DNA of 64,000 nucleotides. Source: Wolbachia endosymbiont (group A) of Bibio marci (GTDB lineage: Bacteria; Pseudomonadota; Alphaproteobacteria; Rickettsiales; Anaplasmataceae). The position numbers and the translations under genes are program-made. Location: contig NZ_OX366364.1 of assembly GCF_947251645.1 (NCBI RefSeq), forward strand, positions 1,054,001-1,118,000, read 5' to 3'. The first letter of the stretch is position 1. Each line of letters opens with the position of its first letter. The notes under the pieces were generated by a model. It was not told the origin of the DNA, did not search any database, and worked only from the letters and a program-made list of their open reading frames with translations. Positions 1 to 10,238 of the stretch are shown piece after piece.

Positions 1-812
1 TGCCCAAGATAATTGGGAGCATAAAAAACAAATGCAAACAAAGCTACAAAAAACAGACCAAAAGTTATGCAATCCTTGACTATATAATAAGGATAGAGAG
101 GAATGGTATCCTTATCTGATTTTACCTCCACTCCACTTGGGTTACCAGAGCCAAACCTATGCAGAGCTATCACATGAAGCATAGCTAAAGCAATAATAAC
201 AAAAGGCAGAAGATAATGCAGAGCGAAAAAACGGTTAAGTGTTGGGTTATCCACTGAAAAACCACCCCATAACCATATAACTATTTTATTGCCAATTAAA
301 GGTATAGCAGAAAATAAGTTGGTTATAACTGTTGCACCCCAGAAACTCATTTGCCCCCAAGGCAATACATATCCCATAAAGGCAGTTGCCATCATTGCAA
401 AAAATATAAATATACCAACAAACCACACCATCTCTCGTGGCCTCTTGTAAGATCCGTAATATAACCCACGCATTATATGAACATAGACTACCATAAAGAA
501 GAGCGATGCTCCAACAGCGTGAGTGTAGCGTATTAACCACCCGTAATTTACATCTCGCATTATGCGCTCTACACTATTAAACGCATAATCAACATGCGGA
601 GTGTAGTGCATAGCAAGAAATATACCTGTTATTATTTGTAAAATTAGTGCTATACCAGCCAAAGAGCCAAAATTCCAAGCATAATTTAAGTTTTTTGGCA
701 CTTGGTAAGAAGCAGTGTGTCTTAGAAAAGAAAATATAGGCAGTCTATATTCTATCCACCCTAATATGCCTTTTTCTTCTTTTATTGTTTCTTTTTTGTT
801 ATCTTCCTGCAT
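1..812 (-). CDS. petB: cytochrome b of the bc1 complex (3' end outside window)
   Basis: Membrane cytochrome b subunit of ubiquinol:cytochrome c oxidoreductase, which oxidises ubiquinol in the inner membrane. The reading frame opens at the ATG at 812 (MQEDNKKE) and stays open to the window edge, giving about 270 N-terminal residues. Visible signatures are the paired haem histidines in RYTHAVGAS and VYVHIMRGL and in HYLLPF and HVIALHRFG, and the glycine-rich first helices. The short charged N-terminus is usual for alphaproteobacteria. The C-terminal helices lie beyond position 1. Petite bc1 neighbours (Rieske protein, cytochrome c1) are not in the window. Confidence 0.95.
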   Translation of the reverse strand, partial: MQEDNKKETIKEEKGILGWIEYRLPIFSFLRHTASYQVPKNLNYAWNFGSLAGIALILQIITGIFLAMHYTPHVDYAFNSVERIMRDVNYGWLIRYTHAVGASLFFMVVYVHIMRGLYYGSYKRPREMVWFVGIFIFFAMMATAFMGYVLPWGQMSFWGATVITNLFSAIPLIGNKIVIWLWGGFSVDNPTLNRFFALHYLLPFVIIALAMLHVIALHRFGSGNPSGVEVKSDKDTIPLYPYYIVKDCITFGLFFVALFAFVFYAPNYLG

Positions 813-907
813 AACTTAAAGTTTTTTGAATATTGCTATCTTTAACTCATTTTATTGTAGCAGCTTATCCTCTACGCACAATAAAAAGTTTAAAGTAATA
901 CTAATTA

Positions 908-1267
908 CTACTTCTTCAGCAACCTATCACGTGCTGCGTTTAATTTTTGCGCAAAATATTCCGAGCCTCCCTTATCTGGGTGAACTAATTTCATTAAATT
1001 TTGATATGCTTTATTGATTTCATTTTGACTGGCCTCAGGATTCAGCCCCAGTATCTTTAATGCTTCATCTTTGGACATGTTATCACCAGTGTAATTTTCA
1101 GTATAACTTCTACTGCTATCAAATTCGTTCAAAAACTTACTCAATATAGAGTTCATCATGAAACTTACGTTATTTTTTCTTGTCAGGAAGAGAAAAAATA
1201 CAAAAACACTAGGCAGAATAAATGTAATCACTATGAATATCAGAAAAAGGAAAAAGATGAATGACAT
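908..1267 (-). CDS. membrane-anchored J-domain protein
   Basis: A 119-residue protein with one N-terminal transmembrane segment (about residues 3-25) and a C-terminal J domain (about 63-119). The J domain carries the HPD tripeptide (LVHPDKGG) needed to stimulate DnaK-type Hsp70 ATPase. The arrangement of membrane anchor plus terminal J domain resembles the Tim14/Pam18 class rather than full DnaJ, since the Gly/Phe and zinc-finger regions are absent. It stands alone between petB and the divergent nfu gene. The Hsp70 partner and the job of the protein are inferred from the family only. Confidence 0.8.
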   Translation of the reverse strand: MSFIFFLFLIFIVITFILPSVFVFFLFLTRKNNVSFMMNSILSKFLNEFDSSRSYTENYTGDNMSKDEALKILGLNPEASQNEINKAYQNLMKLVHPDKGGSEYFAQKLNAARDRLLKK

Positions 1268-1316
1268 GTATATTTTTTTATCATTTTATGATTAAATAGT
1301 AACAATTATAATCGTC

Positions 1317-1901
1317 ATGGTAAATAACATGTTCATTCAGATTGAAGAAACACCTAATCCAAACACACTGAAATTTCTTCCTGGATTTGCAATTCTAAAC
1401 GAAGGAGAAACGGCTGATTTTTCAAATGCAGATGAAATAAAAAACTCCAAGTTAGCAGCAAATCTTTTTCAAATAGAACATGTGGTAAGAGTGTTTTTTG
1501 GCCATGATTTTATTTCAGTGACAAAATCTGGTGGGATTAATTGGGATATATTAAAAGTGGAAATTTTAACTACAATTATGGATCACTTTACTTCAGGTGG
1601 AAAAGCACTAGATAAAGAAGGAGTGAATGATAATAACATACCAGATGAGGAATTTTTTGATAAAAGTGATATAGAAATTGTAAATAGAATAAAAGAATTG
1701 ATGGAAAGTTACATCAAACCTGCAGTTGCTCAAGATGGTGGCGATATCAAATTTCGTGGCTATAAAGATGGAATAGTTTATGTTGAGTTACAAGGAGCTT
1801 GCTCTGGATGCCCAAGTGCTGCAATTACCCTCAAGCAAGGAGTGCAGAATATGCTGAGCTACCACATACCAGAGGTTGCAGGTATAGAGACCACACTATG
1901 A
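1317..1901 (+). CDS. nfu: Nfu-type iron-sulfur scaffold protein
   Basis: Carrier that delivers 4Fe-4S clusters to target proteins. Residues about 5-95 form the Nfu N domain (starting [17 protein letters not shown], diagnostic of the NFU1 family), and residues about 110-190 form the NifU C-terminal domain with the cluster-binding CSGCP motif. An alternative ATG four codons downstream (1329) would begin exactly at MFIQIEE and is equally plausible. The stop codon overlaps the hisS start as ATGA, so the two genes are probably translationally coupled. Two other Fe-S assembly genes occur later in the window (IscA-like and cysteine desulfurase). Confidence 0.92.
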   Translation: MVNNMFIQIEETPNPNTLKFLPGFAILNEGETADFSNADEIKNSKLAANLFQIEHVVRVFFGHDFISVTKSGGINWDILKVEILTTIMDHFTSGGKALDKEGVNDNNIPDEEFFDKSDIEIVNRIKELMESYIKPAVAQDGGDIKFRGYKDGIVYVELQGACSGCPSAAITLKQGVQNMLSYHIPEVAGIETTL

Positions 1902-3121
1902 CTAATCAAACGGTTAGAGGAACAAAAGATCTCCTGTTTGATGAATGGTACAAGTTTAAACACATAGAGCAAATAGCAAGCAGAATCTCAAGTCTATATG
2001 GCTTTTTGCCTGCTCAAACTCCGATATTTGAATATACGGAAGTTTTCACAAAGACTTTAGGTGATAGCTCAGACATCATCAATAAAGAGATGTACACCTT
2101 TAATGATAAAGGAGGAAAGAGCATAACTTTACGTCCTGAGTTCACTGCAGCGATTGTCAGGCTACTCATTGAAAAAAAACTGCAAACACCGATAAAATTA
2201 TTCTCAACAGGACCTGCATTTCGCTATGAAAGACCGCAAAAGGGAAGACAAAGGCAATTTCATCAGATAAATTTTGAGATTTTTGGCATAGAAGATCCAA
2301 AAGCTGATATTGAATTGATATCACTCGCTCAGCACTTACTAACTAAATTTGGCATCAATAAAAATGTAAAGCTGGAAATCAACTCTTTAGGTGATGGTGA
2401 AACAATAACTAAATATAGAGAAGCTTTGATCTTATACTTTACAAAGTACCAAAATGATCTATCAGAAGATAGCAAAAATAGGTTGATCAAAAATCCACTC
2501 AGAATACTAGATTCTAAGGATGAGAAAGATAGATTAATAATCTCTGGTGCACCTAAAATCAGCAATTATTATACGAAAGAGTCCTCAGATTTCTTTGAAC
2601 AAATACTAAATGGATTAACAATTCTTGATATACCTTATACCGTAAACAATAAACTAGTTCGAGGTTTGGATTATTATTGCCACACAGTGTTTGAGTTTGT
2701 TACAGAAGATTTAGGTGCACAAGGGGCAGTTTTTGCCGGTGGAAGATACGATAATCTAGTATCTTCAGTAGGTGGAAAACACACTCCAGCAATAGGATTT
2801 GCAGGAGGTATTGAACGCATAATGGAGTTAATCAATTATTCTCCGAAAGAAGAGCGACCTATTTACCTAATTCCGATCGGCAGAGAGGCTGATGAACATG
2901 CTCTAACACTTGCAAATGAATTGCGCAGAAATGGTTTATATGTAATCTATGAATATAGCGGAGCGCTTAAAACCCGAATGAAAAAAGCAAATCAAGCAAA
3001 TGCTAAAGCTGCCTTAATTTTTGGTAATGAAGAATTGAGTAGTAAAACTTTAAAGATTAAAAACATGGATACAGGTGAAGAAAAAATAATTGCTCGCGAT
3101 AACACAATAGAAAACATCTAA
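1898..3121 (+). CDS. hisS: histidyl-tRNA synthetase
   Basis: Class II aminoacyl-tRNA synthetase charging tRNA-His in the cytoplasm. The 407-residue product begins [17 protein letters not shown]. Motif 2 is seen in [20 protein letters not shown], the two histidine-binding loops in [12 protein letters not shown] and FAGGRYDNL, and motif 3 in [11 protein letters not shown], followed by an anticodon-binding domain over about the last 90 residues. I chose the ATG at 1898 because it overlaps the nfu stop by ATGA and starts at the conserved N-terminus; a longer open frame upstream (from 1799) is only the out-of-frame nfu coding region. Confidence 0.96.
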   Translation: MTNQTVRGTKDLLFDEWYKFKHIEQIASRISSLYGFLPAQTPIFEYTEVFTKTLGDSSDIINKEMYTFNDKGGKSITLRPEFTAAIVRLLIEKKLQTPIKLFSTGPAFRYERPQKGRQRQFHQINFEIFGIEDPKADIELISLAQHLLTKFGINKNVKLEINSLGDGETITKYREALILYFTKYQNDLSEDSKNRLIKNPLRILDSKDEKDRLIISGAPKISNYYTKESSDFFEQILNGLTILDIPYTVNNKLVRGLDYYCHTVFEFVTEDLGAQGAVFAGGRYDNLVSSVGGKHTPAIGFAGGIERIMELINYSPKEERPIYLIPIGREADEHALTLANELRRNGLYVIYEYSGALKTRMKKANQANAKAALIFGNEELSSKTLKIKNMDTGEEKIIARDNTIENI

Positions 3122-3145
3122 TTAGGAGCAATGCAAATGTTTTTC

Positions 3146-3898
3146 TCAGTCAGCTATAGAAGAAAATTCGTCTGCACAAGAATTTTTCATAGCATTCAAT
3201 GTATCATAATCTGTAAAATCTAATTTTACTGGTGTGATAGTAATAAATCCTTCTTTTATTTTATTTACACTACCACTGCCTGAGTGCTCTCGAGACCAAT
3301 TTAAGCTAAAAGAGCCATTCGAATTTTCAGTAAAAGTTAAATCCCCATCAATGTTATATTCACCTTGTTCAGCAAATTCTACTCCTTTTACTTTTTCCGT
3401 AGCAGGAAAATTTACACTCATCACTATGTTTTTAGGCCAACCAACCTTAACTAGCTTGGCAATAACCTTTGGTGCAAAAACCTTTGTATTGTGCCAGTCT
3501 ATTTTATCATGATAAACTTGGCTCAGCGCAATAGAAGGTATAGACCTTGCAGCACCTTCCATTACAGCACCAATTGTTCCTGAATAACAAATATCGTCCC
3601 CGACATTTGATCCAATATTTACTCCGGACAATATTAAGTCTGGTTTTTTATTCATAACTTTATTTAGCGCAATAATGACACAATCTGCAGGAGTACCAGA
3701 CACACTAAATTCCCTTTCACTATGTTGTTTTATTCCAATAGATTGTTTCACTGGATAATCAAGAGATCTTGCAGCCCCGCTTCTATCAGTATCTGGTGCC
3801 ACTATCCATATTTCTGATGCAAAATTCCGTGCAATCTCTTTGAGTAATTTTATTCCTTCACTTCCAAAGCCATCATCGTTTGTTATCAATATTATCAT
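3146..3898 (-). CDS. surE: 5'/3'-nucleotidase SurE
   Basis: Metal-dependent survival-protein phosphatase acting on nucleoside monophosphates. The N-terminal metal site is visible as ILITNDDGFGSEG, with the later loops LSGVNIGSNVGDD and SGTIGAVMEG that complete the active site, and SGTPADCV between them. The product is 250 residues, the normal family size. The ATG at 3898 is preferred over a TTG two codons upstream. It is convergent with hisS. The following 279 bases (3905-4183) to ffh hold no gene or structure that I can support. Confidence 0.94.
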   Translation of the reverse strand: MIILITNDDGFGSEGIKLLKEIARNFASEIWIVAPDTDRSGAARSLDYPVKQSIGIKQHSEREFSVSGTPADCVIIALNKVMNKKPDLILSGVNIGSNVGDDICYSGTIGAVMEGAARSIPSIALSQVYHDKIDWHNTKVFAPKVIAKLVKVGWPKNIVMSVNFPATEKVKGVEFAEQGEYNIDGDLTFTENSNGSFSLNWSREHSGSGSVNKIKEGFITITPVKLDFTDYDTLNAMKNSCADEFSSIAD

Positions 3899-4183
3899 GT
3901 ACAATACTCAGCTATACAGTTCCAAATTATGTAAATCACTGGCTGTAAATAAACTCATAAGGCTTTAGGTTTCTTTGCATAACTACGAACTGTAACAAAG
4001 AACCTGCTGTAAATCAATAAGAAAAGATTAGGAGTGCAAACAGGTTGGAAAGTATAGTATTTCCTAAAATTAATAATAAATTTCTTGGCTAGCAAGAAGC
4101 TGTAAATTTTTTTGCGAGACCTAAGCCGCTTTTGATATAGCTAAAGGTTTACTGACAATCGTCTCATTCCACTACCTGCTGAC

Positions 4184-5527
4184 TTACTTTCTGCTTAGCA
4201 TATCCATCAAATCAGATTCTTTGAGTTTACTATGGTCAACTTTACTGAACTTATTCACTATAGAGCTCATTTGATTATACTGCTTAATTAGAAGATTAAC
4301 GTCAGTTACACTTGTTCCGGACCCCTTAGAAATTCTAAGTCTTCTTTTGCCATTTAAAATATCTGGATTTTGCCTTTCCTTTTCAGTCATTGAGTTTATG
4401 ATGGCTATATATTTTTTCACTTTATTGTCATCTGGCACACCGCTGCTTAGCTTTTTTGTGAATGAACTAGGAATGAATTTCATTATGTTGCTAATACCAT
4501 CCATTTTATTGAGAGTTTTTAACATTCCCACTAGGTCATTTAGGTCGAATTTACCCTTTTTTACTTTCTTTTGTAACTTATCAATTTCTTCCTGACCAAC
4601 AATCTCAGCAGCTTTTTCAACCAATGATACAACATCACCCATGCTAAGTATCCTTTTTGCAATTCTATCGGGATAAAAATCATCGAGGTCACTTAATTTT
4701 TCACCACAAGCAATAAATTTAATTGGACAATCGGTGATCATTTTCATAGAAAGAGCAGCACCACCACGTGCATCACCATCAACGCGGGTGAGAATAATGC
4801 CGGTTACACCTATTACCTCATTGAATGATTTGGCAATGTTGACCGCATCCTGGCCTATCATTGCGTCGGCTACTAAAATAACTTCTGCAGGTGAAGCTAT
4901 TTCCTTTACGGCTTTCAACTCATTCATCATATTATTGTCAATATGAAGCCTGCCTGCGGTGTCTAGTATTAATACATCATAATTATCGTTCTTTGCTGCT
5001 GCCAGTGCCCTTTTTGTAATTGCAATAGGCCCCTCATTTATTACTGTAGGTAAAGTTTGTACGTCTATCTGTTTACCCAGCACCTCAAGTTGTTTTTGGG
5101 CAGCCGGCCTATAAATGTCTAAAGAGGCAAGCATCACTTTTTTCTTTTGCTTTTTTAGCTTGAAAGCAAGCTTTCCTGAGGTAGTTGTTTTACCTGCACC
5201 TTGTAAGCCCACCATCATAATCACAGCAGGGGGTTTAACTGCTAGATTTAAGTCACTTTTCTCTGATCCGAGAACTGCAACTAAATTATCCTGCACAATT
5301 TTAATTATCATTTGTGCTGGAGAAACACTTTTTATGACTTTTTCCCCAATCACTTTATCTTTAATGTCGTTGATGAATTTTTTTGCAACTTCAAGTGAAA
5401 CGTCAGCTTCAATTAAGGCTATGCGTATTTCACGCATGGCAAGATTAAAATCATCTTCAGAAATGATCGACTTTCCTCTTAGTTTACTAAATACAGAATT
5501 TAAACTTTCAGTTAACGATTTAAACAT
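4184..5527 (-). CDS. ffh: signal recognition particle GTPase Ffh
   Basis: SRP54 homologue that binds signal sequences and 4.5S RNA and docks nascent membrane proteins on FtsY. The N domain spans roughly residues 1-90, the G domain about 95-290 with GLQGAGKTTTSGKLA (P-loop), DTAGRLHIDN and TRVDGDARGGAALS, and the methionine-rich M domain follows to residue 447. Length is normal for bacterial Ffh. Its start lies inside the end of the upstream membrane-protein gene (16-bp overlap), so the two are co-transcribed. The 4.5S RNA gene was not recognised in this window. Confidence 0.96.
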   Translation of the reverse strand: MFKSLTESLNSVFSKLRGKSIISEDDFNLAMREIRIALIEADVSLEVAKKFINDIKDKVIGEKVIKSVSPAQMIIKIVQDNLVAVLGSEKSDLNLAVKPPAVIMMVGLQGAGKTTTSGKLAFKLKKQKKKVMLASLDIYRPAAQKQLEVLGKQIDVQTLPTVINEGPIAITKRALAAAKNDNYDVLILDTAGRLHIDNNMMNELKAVKEIASPAEVILVADAMIGQDAVNIAKSFNEVIGVTGIILTRVDGDARGGAALSMKMITDCPIKFIACGEKLSDLDDFYPDRIAKRILSMGDVVSLVEKAAEIVGQEEIDKLQKKVKKGKFDLNDLVGMLKTLNKMDGISNIMKFIPSSFTKKLSSGVPDDNKVKKYIAIINSMTEKERQNPDILNGKRRLRISKGSGTSVTDVNLLIKQYNQMSSIVNKFSKVDHSKLKESDLMDMLSRK

Positions 5528-7071
5528 AATAGCGTTAGTAGAATACTCATTAAAAAGAGAGAAGAAGCTGAAACAAAACTCACTGAGTTATAACCCAGCA
5601 CTTCTTTAAGTTTAGTAATATTATTAAAGTATAAACTAGTAAGTGAATTAGTCAAGTTTTGCACTACGCTGGCAAATATTTCTCTAGTTTTAGAGACTAA
5701 CTGATTGAACAGCAAGGTAATATAGGATATGAAAGCTCTAAAAATCCAATCAACATCCATTTTAAAATTTACTCTCGGGTAAAATAACTTGCGTAAAGGA
5801 ATAAACAATAAAGTGGTACATAGTAACAAATTAAATTGCGACAAAATATTTTTTGTGTTGTACACAAAATCGAAAATCGAAGGTTTATTGTAAATAGGTA
5901 AGTAAGGATTGCCAGCGATTACGCATATAAATGCTAAAATGATCATAGTCATTTTGCCCCCCCTCTCTGCTAACGGTTTTGACTTACTTTTTGCAATAAA
6001 TAAGTAATAAAGAAACTTTAGCCCCACGCTTAAATGAAGCAGCAAATTTAGAACCTTATATAAATTTTTATACCCTTTTAAGGCAACAGTGTTCATTTCA
6101 ATTTCAGCTGTGATATATGATTTACTGATAAATCCAGCGGTTCCAGGAAATGCAGCCATTGTAAGTATTGCGATTATAGCACACATGCCTTCCACTGACA
6201 TCAGTTTACCTACTCCATTAAAACTAATTGTTTTTGTTCGTGAAATAATCGAATTGCTGACCACAAACAATAATGATTGATAAACAAGAGAGAAGATTAT
6301 ATGCAGTATCAAAATTGGTATTGCCTTTTCCGAAGGGCTAAGTAAACCTCCTGCAATAATCAGCAAGCCCATTTGTCCTACAACGTTATAGCATAAAAAT
6401 CTGCGAATATTTTGCTCAAGAGAAGCAAATATAATGCTGTAAATCGCAGTGATAGAGCCCAATAATGCTAATGTTTCAGCATGATTCTGCCATAAACCAT
6501 AAGTGTGTAAAAGCATCACTAAAAAAGAGACTTTAGTGGTAAATAAAGAGAGATATGTAGTGCCATGTAGCGATGCAGCAGGATATGCATCAACAACCCA
6601 AAACGAAAAAGGAAAACAAGCGCAGTTTATCAATAAACCTAAAATTATCAGGTTAGTGCTTTGAAGTGCCAATCCTGCTATTAATATAACTCCAACGAAA
6701 AAGTGTACACAGGCGTACCTTATTGCAGGTCCACTATCTCTACAGCCAGCTGCGATAGTAAAAAATGCACTGACGGTCATTAATTCACAGAATATTATAA
6801 CCAATATCATATGTTCAGATAAAACTGCATAAAGTGAACTAATAGTGTAAGCAGCAAAAGATAGCATTTCTGAAAAAGTCAAATTTTGTGCTGGTAGAAC
6901 AGCTAAAAATGCAACTGATAAAAAAGATATTAGTATGATACGAAAAGATAAATCAAAATCTAGAATTGGGAGAGACCAATTTACTGCAATGCTCAAATTT
7001 TCAGGTAATTTTAGGACTATAACTATTAATATAGTCAGTAGGAGTAACAGTGACGATTTACAAAATTGCAC
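5512..7071 (-). CDS. proton-antiporter-like membrane subunit (NuoL/M/N-MrpD family)
   Basis: A 519-residue polytopic membrane protein of the proton-translocating antiporter family (Proton_antipo_M type), related to complex I subunits NuoL/M/N and Mrp/Mnh antiporter subunit D. Hydrophobic helices run through most of the protein; conserved-looking segments are RFLCYNVVGQMGLLIIAGGL and AAFPGTAGFISKSYI, and KVSFLVMLLHTYG carries the usual helix lysine. The start is GTG at 7071. The usual nuo or mrp neighbours are absent, so whether it works in complex I or as a separate antiporter cannot be read here. It overlaps ffh by 16 bp. Confidence 0.75.
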   Translation of the reverse strand: MQFCKSSLLLLLTILIVIVLKLPENLSIAVNWSLPILDFDLSFRIILISFLSVAFLAVLPAQNLTFSEMLSFAAYTISSLYAVLSEHMILVIIFCELMTVSAFFTIAAGCRDSGPAIRYACVHFFVGVILIAGLALQSTNLIILGLLINCACFPFSFWVVDAYPAASLHGTTYLSLFTTKVSFLVMLLHTYGLWQNHAETLALLGSITAIYSIIFASLEQNIRRFLCYNVVGQMGLLIIAGGLLSPSEKAIPILILHIIFSLVYQSLLFVVSNSIISRTKTISFNGVGKLMSVEGMCAIIAILTMAAFPGTAGFISKSYITAEIEMNTVALKGYKNLYKVLNLLLHLSVGLKFLYYLFIAKSKSKPLAERGGKMTMIILAFICVIAGNPYLPIYNKPSIFDFVYNTKNILSQFNLLLCTTLLFIPLRKLFYPRVNFKMDVDWIFRAFISYITLLFNQLVSKTREIFASVVQNLTNSLTSLYFNNITKLKEVLGYNSVSFVSASSLFLMSILLTLLCLNR

Positions 7072-7194
7072 AATAATTTAAACCAATATGGTTTATGCTA
7101 TCTCAATATATGAATAAAATCAATTTGCATATTAACCACTAATTAAACTAATTATCATATAATTATATCAGAGTTTAGAGGGTTATAGAGAAAC

Positions 7195-7227
7195 CGGTCA
7201 GATTAGGTTTTTAATCTAATCTGACCG
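7195..7227. terminator. perfect 12-bp hairpin
   Basis: Perfect inverted repeat with arms cggtcagattag and ctaatctgaccg around a 9-base loop, in the 303-bp gap between the GltD-like gene and the antiporter-like gene. There is no T-run directly after it on either strand, so it may be a rho-independent-like stop, a processing site or a small dispersed palindrome. The gap holds no coding frame that I can support. Confidence 0.4.
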
Positions 7228-7283
7228 ATAGCTTTAATAGTGAGGTAAGCTTTAATATAGCATTCTTAATTCATAATGCTACA

Positions 7284-7317
7284 CTCGTGCATAATTTATT
7301 TTTAATTTGTGCACGAG
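7284..7317. terminator. second hairpin in the same gap
   Basis: Arms ctcgtgca and tgcacgag (8 bp perfect, extended outward with one mismatch) around an 18-base AT-rich loop. It lies about 60 bp past the 3' end of the GltD-like gene on the minus strand and could end its transcript. No strong U-tract is visible, so the assignment is weak. Confidence 0.35.
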
Positions 7318-7374
7318 CGTTAGTAAATTATTTACTTTTTGAAATAAAATTTGGCATCACTTTAATATCCAGAC

Positions 7375-10209
7375 TTAGTAAACCTCAGTAGGGCATCCAG
7401 TTGGGCCCATAAGAATTATTTGCTCGCCTTCTCTTAAGTGTCTGCATAAACCAGTGGAACCGCCGATTTCCAGCACAATAGTGGAAATAATTCCTTTTTT
7501 TTTGTCTACTTCAGTGCCAGTTACAGCTATACCTTCCATAGCGAGGTTAGTTTTTTTGCTATTGGTTTCAAAATTTTGCAACCTAAAGAATTGTCCAGGT
7601 TTAAAATTCTTTGCCGCAAGTGGTGCTTTGATCACTATTTCCACAACTTTGTCTGTTAAATATTGAACTTTTATAACCTTTGCAGTGAATTGCTCTTTGA
7701 TTTTATTGAAAAATTCTTTGTTAGCCAGATCTTCAACGCTTGACCACGCATTTTTTTTCTGGATCTCAGTGTCAGCTACTTGGATGACATCTTTTTTGGT
7801 AAAAGTTACTCTTACATTACAACATTCATACAATTGTGCATATGACTCCGAGATTCTAGCTGGAGTGACAGAAACGAAGCTATTAACTCTATTCAAAAGC
7901 TGGGAAATAACAGGGTAGCCGTTCTTAGCACTTGCCATAGCTTTCACGACGCTGCCGCTATACGAAGGATGAAGATCACCAAAAAAGCTAATTGCTTTAT
8001 TGCCTTGCTTATACACTAATATTCTATCTTTATTTTGCATTTTAGGAGAAAATATTGGATCTATTTCTTTTCCTGATGAATTCAAATGAGTAAAATACCC
8101 ATTACTTAATTTAAAATGCTTTTTATCTTCTGTTGCAATAACCGTATTTGGCTCAGTACCTGCTGCTATAAAAATAGAACGTGCTTTCATGCATTTGATT
8201 TCGCCGGATTTTGTGCCTATCAGTTTTATTGATTCAGCATGGTTATATTTATCCGTCACAACTTCAACTGGCTCTAAGTTTTCAATAAAGTAAATCCCTT
8301 CTGATAATGCGTTTTGCACCTCTTCGCTATTTAATCGATAACTTGGCGAGTCTTTCAGCTCTTTTCTATATACAACTTTTACTCCCCCAAGACTCTGCAT
8401 TAACTCTAATATTTTTATTTCTCTACTCTCTTTTTTTGCTAACTCTTGCTCTGCTTGGATCAACTTTGCGTGCGATATAAATTCATTCGCAATTTCATGT
8501 TCTTCTTCTGTCCAATCTTTTTCAACATAGTCTTTTCCATATTTACCAACCAATACCTCGTAACGAAGAAGAAATTTTTCTACTTGAATTGGATAATACG
8601 CTAAAGCTTCAGTGGCAGTGTCAATCGCAGTAAGCCCCGCACCTATGACAACTATCGGCATACGAACTTGCAGATTTGCTATAGAATCAAATTTAAGAGC
8701 GCCAGTCAGTTGTAACAACATAAGAAAGTCAGATGCCATGCGCACCCCACGAGCTAGCATATTCTTTATTTTTATCATTCGAGGCTTACCTGAGCCAAGC
8801 GCCAAGGCGATGTGATCAAAACCTAGATTGAAGCTATCTTTCACGGTAATTGTGCCACCAAAACGAATGCCGCCATAAATTGCAAAATTTTCACGTCTTT
8901 CTAGTAATAACCTGATAATTTTTAAGTAATTTTTATCCCACCGAGAAGTAATGCCATATTCTGCCACCCCACCAAACCCACCTGCCGTGCGTTCACTCAA
9001 TTTTTCGTGTTTGAAATCTTTAATTAGCTGGAAATTATCGATCAAAGGTTCAATCTTTAGTCCATCAATGGCGATAACGTTATGCCCATCATTCAACAAA
9101 TGATGAGCTAAATTAAAACCAGCAGGACCAAGGCCTACAACTAGAACGTTTTTTCCGGTGTTTTCTCTTGGCAATGAACGCTGAAAATTTAAAGGATTCC
9201 AACGGCTGAGCAGAGAATATATTTCAAATCCGTACGGTAAACTAAGCACATCATCCAAAATCCTTGTTTCAATCATTGGCACATTCACGGGTTCTTGTTT
9301 CTGATATATGCACGAGTTCATGCAGTCATTGCATATTCTGTGCCCAGTAGCCGCACATAATGGGTTATCTATCATCACAATTGCAAGGCTTGCTATGCTG
9401 TAGCCTTCGCTTTTCACCAGATTCATTTCTGATATTTTCTGTTCTAGTGGGCAGCCATGCAGCTCAACTTTTAGTGGGGATTGTTTAAAAGTATTGTCGT
9501 TATTAATTAGCCCCTTTGAGCAGCTGTCCTTATTTTGCTTATGACAGAATATGCAGTAGTGAGCGTTATCTAATGCTTTATTTAAACTCACCTTTTTGCT
9601 TATTAGATCAAAACCATATCGTCTTTTTACTTCATTTGAATACAGCACTTCAACTTTGTCTACTTCTTTTTTAGAAAATGGTATGAGATTTTCATGGTCA
9701 ATTTTCCTATGGATACTAAAGAGTATACTCCGTTTATTTTTTACTCTCCACACTGCATATTGTGCCGCAAGTTCTATTTCTTCTTTGTGATTTTCTTTAT
9801 CTTGAAACCAATGCATCACCTGCTCAGCAAAATTTTTTTCTGTTGTTGGCAAAGTGAGAAAATGACTTAGTCTGTTAGTAATATCTATATTCGCCACATT
9901 AGTGTATTTCTTCAATGCGTAGCGTTGGACAAATAACCTTTTACATTTATATATTACAGCAAAGTCATTGTGTTTTTTCTTTAGCTCTTCTATTTCTTTT
10001 TCAATGTTGAAAAATTTTGCAATAAACTCGTCAAATAAATATGAGAGGTCTATTATTAACTGGCTATCACCAATCTGATTTTTCCTTGCTTCAATTAATG
10101 AACAAAACAAGCTTTCATCACATGATTTAATATAATTCAAAAATGTCTCATCCAATTTTATTAATCCACTGCGAGTATATAGACTAGAAAATGAGATATT
10201 AAGCTGCAT
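7375..10209 (-). CDS. GltD-like flavoprotein with partial ferredoxin-reductase-like C-terminus
   Basis: Large (944 residues) fused oxidoreductase. After an N-terminal region of about 200 residues without a recognised domain comes a cysteine-rich stretch (YCIFCHKQNKDSC, HGCPLEQ, CNDCMNSC) like the Fe-S-binding part of glutamate synthase small subunit and its relatives. Then a two-dinucleotide-binding flavoprotein domain follows: NVLVVGLGPAGFNLAHHLL for FAD and VVIGAGLTAIDTATEALAY for NAD(P). From about residue 830 the sequence resembles the FAD-binding barrel of ferredoxin-NADP reductases (KPGQFFRLQNFE), but it stops at GPTGCPTEVY, about where the pyridine-nucleotide lobe should begin. Substrate unknown; no gltB partner is nearby. 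Confidence 0.75.
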   Translation of the reverse strand: MQLNISFSSLYTRSGLIKLDETFLNYIKSCDESLFCSLIEARKNQIGDSQLIIDLSYLFDEFIAKFFNIEKEIEELKKKHNDFAVIYKCKRLFVQRYALKKYTNVANIDITNRLSHFLTLPTTEKNFAEQVMHWFQDKENHKEEIELAAQYAVWRVKNKRSILFSIHRKIDHENLIPFSKKEVDKVEVLYSNEVKRRYGFDLISKKVSLNKALDNAHYCIFCHKQNKDSCSKGLINNDNTFKQSPLKVELHGCPLEQKISEMNLVKSEGYSIASLAIVMIDNPLCAATGHRICNDCMNSCIYQKQEPVNVPMIETRILDDVLSLPYGFEIYSLLSRWNPLNFQRSLPRENTGKNVLVVGLGPAGFNLAHHLLNDGHNVIAIDGLKIEPLIDNFQLIKDFKHEKLSERTAGGFGGVAEYGITSRWDKNYLKIIRLLLERRENFAIYGGIRFGGTITVKDSFNLGFDHIALALGSGKPRMIKIKNMLARGVRMASDFLMLLQLTGALKFDSIANLQVRMPIVVIGAGLTAIDTATEALAYYPIQVEKFLLRYEVLVGKYGKDYVEKDWTEEEHEIANEFISHAKLIQAEQELAKKESREIKILELMQSLGGVKVVYRKELKDSPSYRLNSEEVQNALSEGIYFIENLEPVEVVTDKYNHAESIKLIGTKSGEIKCMKARSIFIAAGTEPNTVIATEDKKHFKLSNGYFTHLNSSGKEIDPIFSPKMQNKDRILVYKQGNKAISFFGDLHPSYSGSVVKAMASAKNGYPVISQLLNRVNSFVSVTPARISESYAQLYECCNVRVTFTKKDVIQVADTEIQKKNAWSSVEDLANKEFFNKIKEQFTAKVIKVQYLTDKVVEIVIKAPLAAKNFKPGQFFRLQNFETNSKKTNLAMEGIAVTGTEVDKKKGIISTIVLEIGGSTGLCRHLREGEQIILMGPTGCPTEVY

Positions 10210-10238
10210 TATACAGTATGCACACTGTCTTTTGTATA

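Noticed and set aside
286-540. 84-codon frame on the minus strand inside cytochrome b
   Set aside because: The cytochrome b frame is in a different phase and carries all haem ligands; this one is out of phase.
3905-4183. Possible 4.5S RNA gene next to ffh
   Set aside because: No GGAAG-type tetraloop stem of SRP RNA could be traced; three short gctgtaaat repeats were seen but form no structure.
5115-5609. 164-codon frame antisense to ffh
   Set aside because: Lies wholly opposite a confident Ffh coding region, with no recognisable domain or ribosome binding site; a shadow frame.
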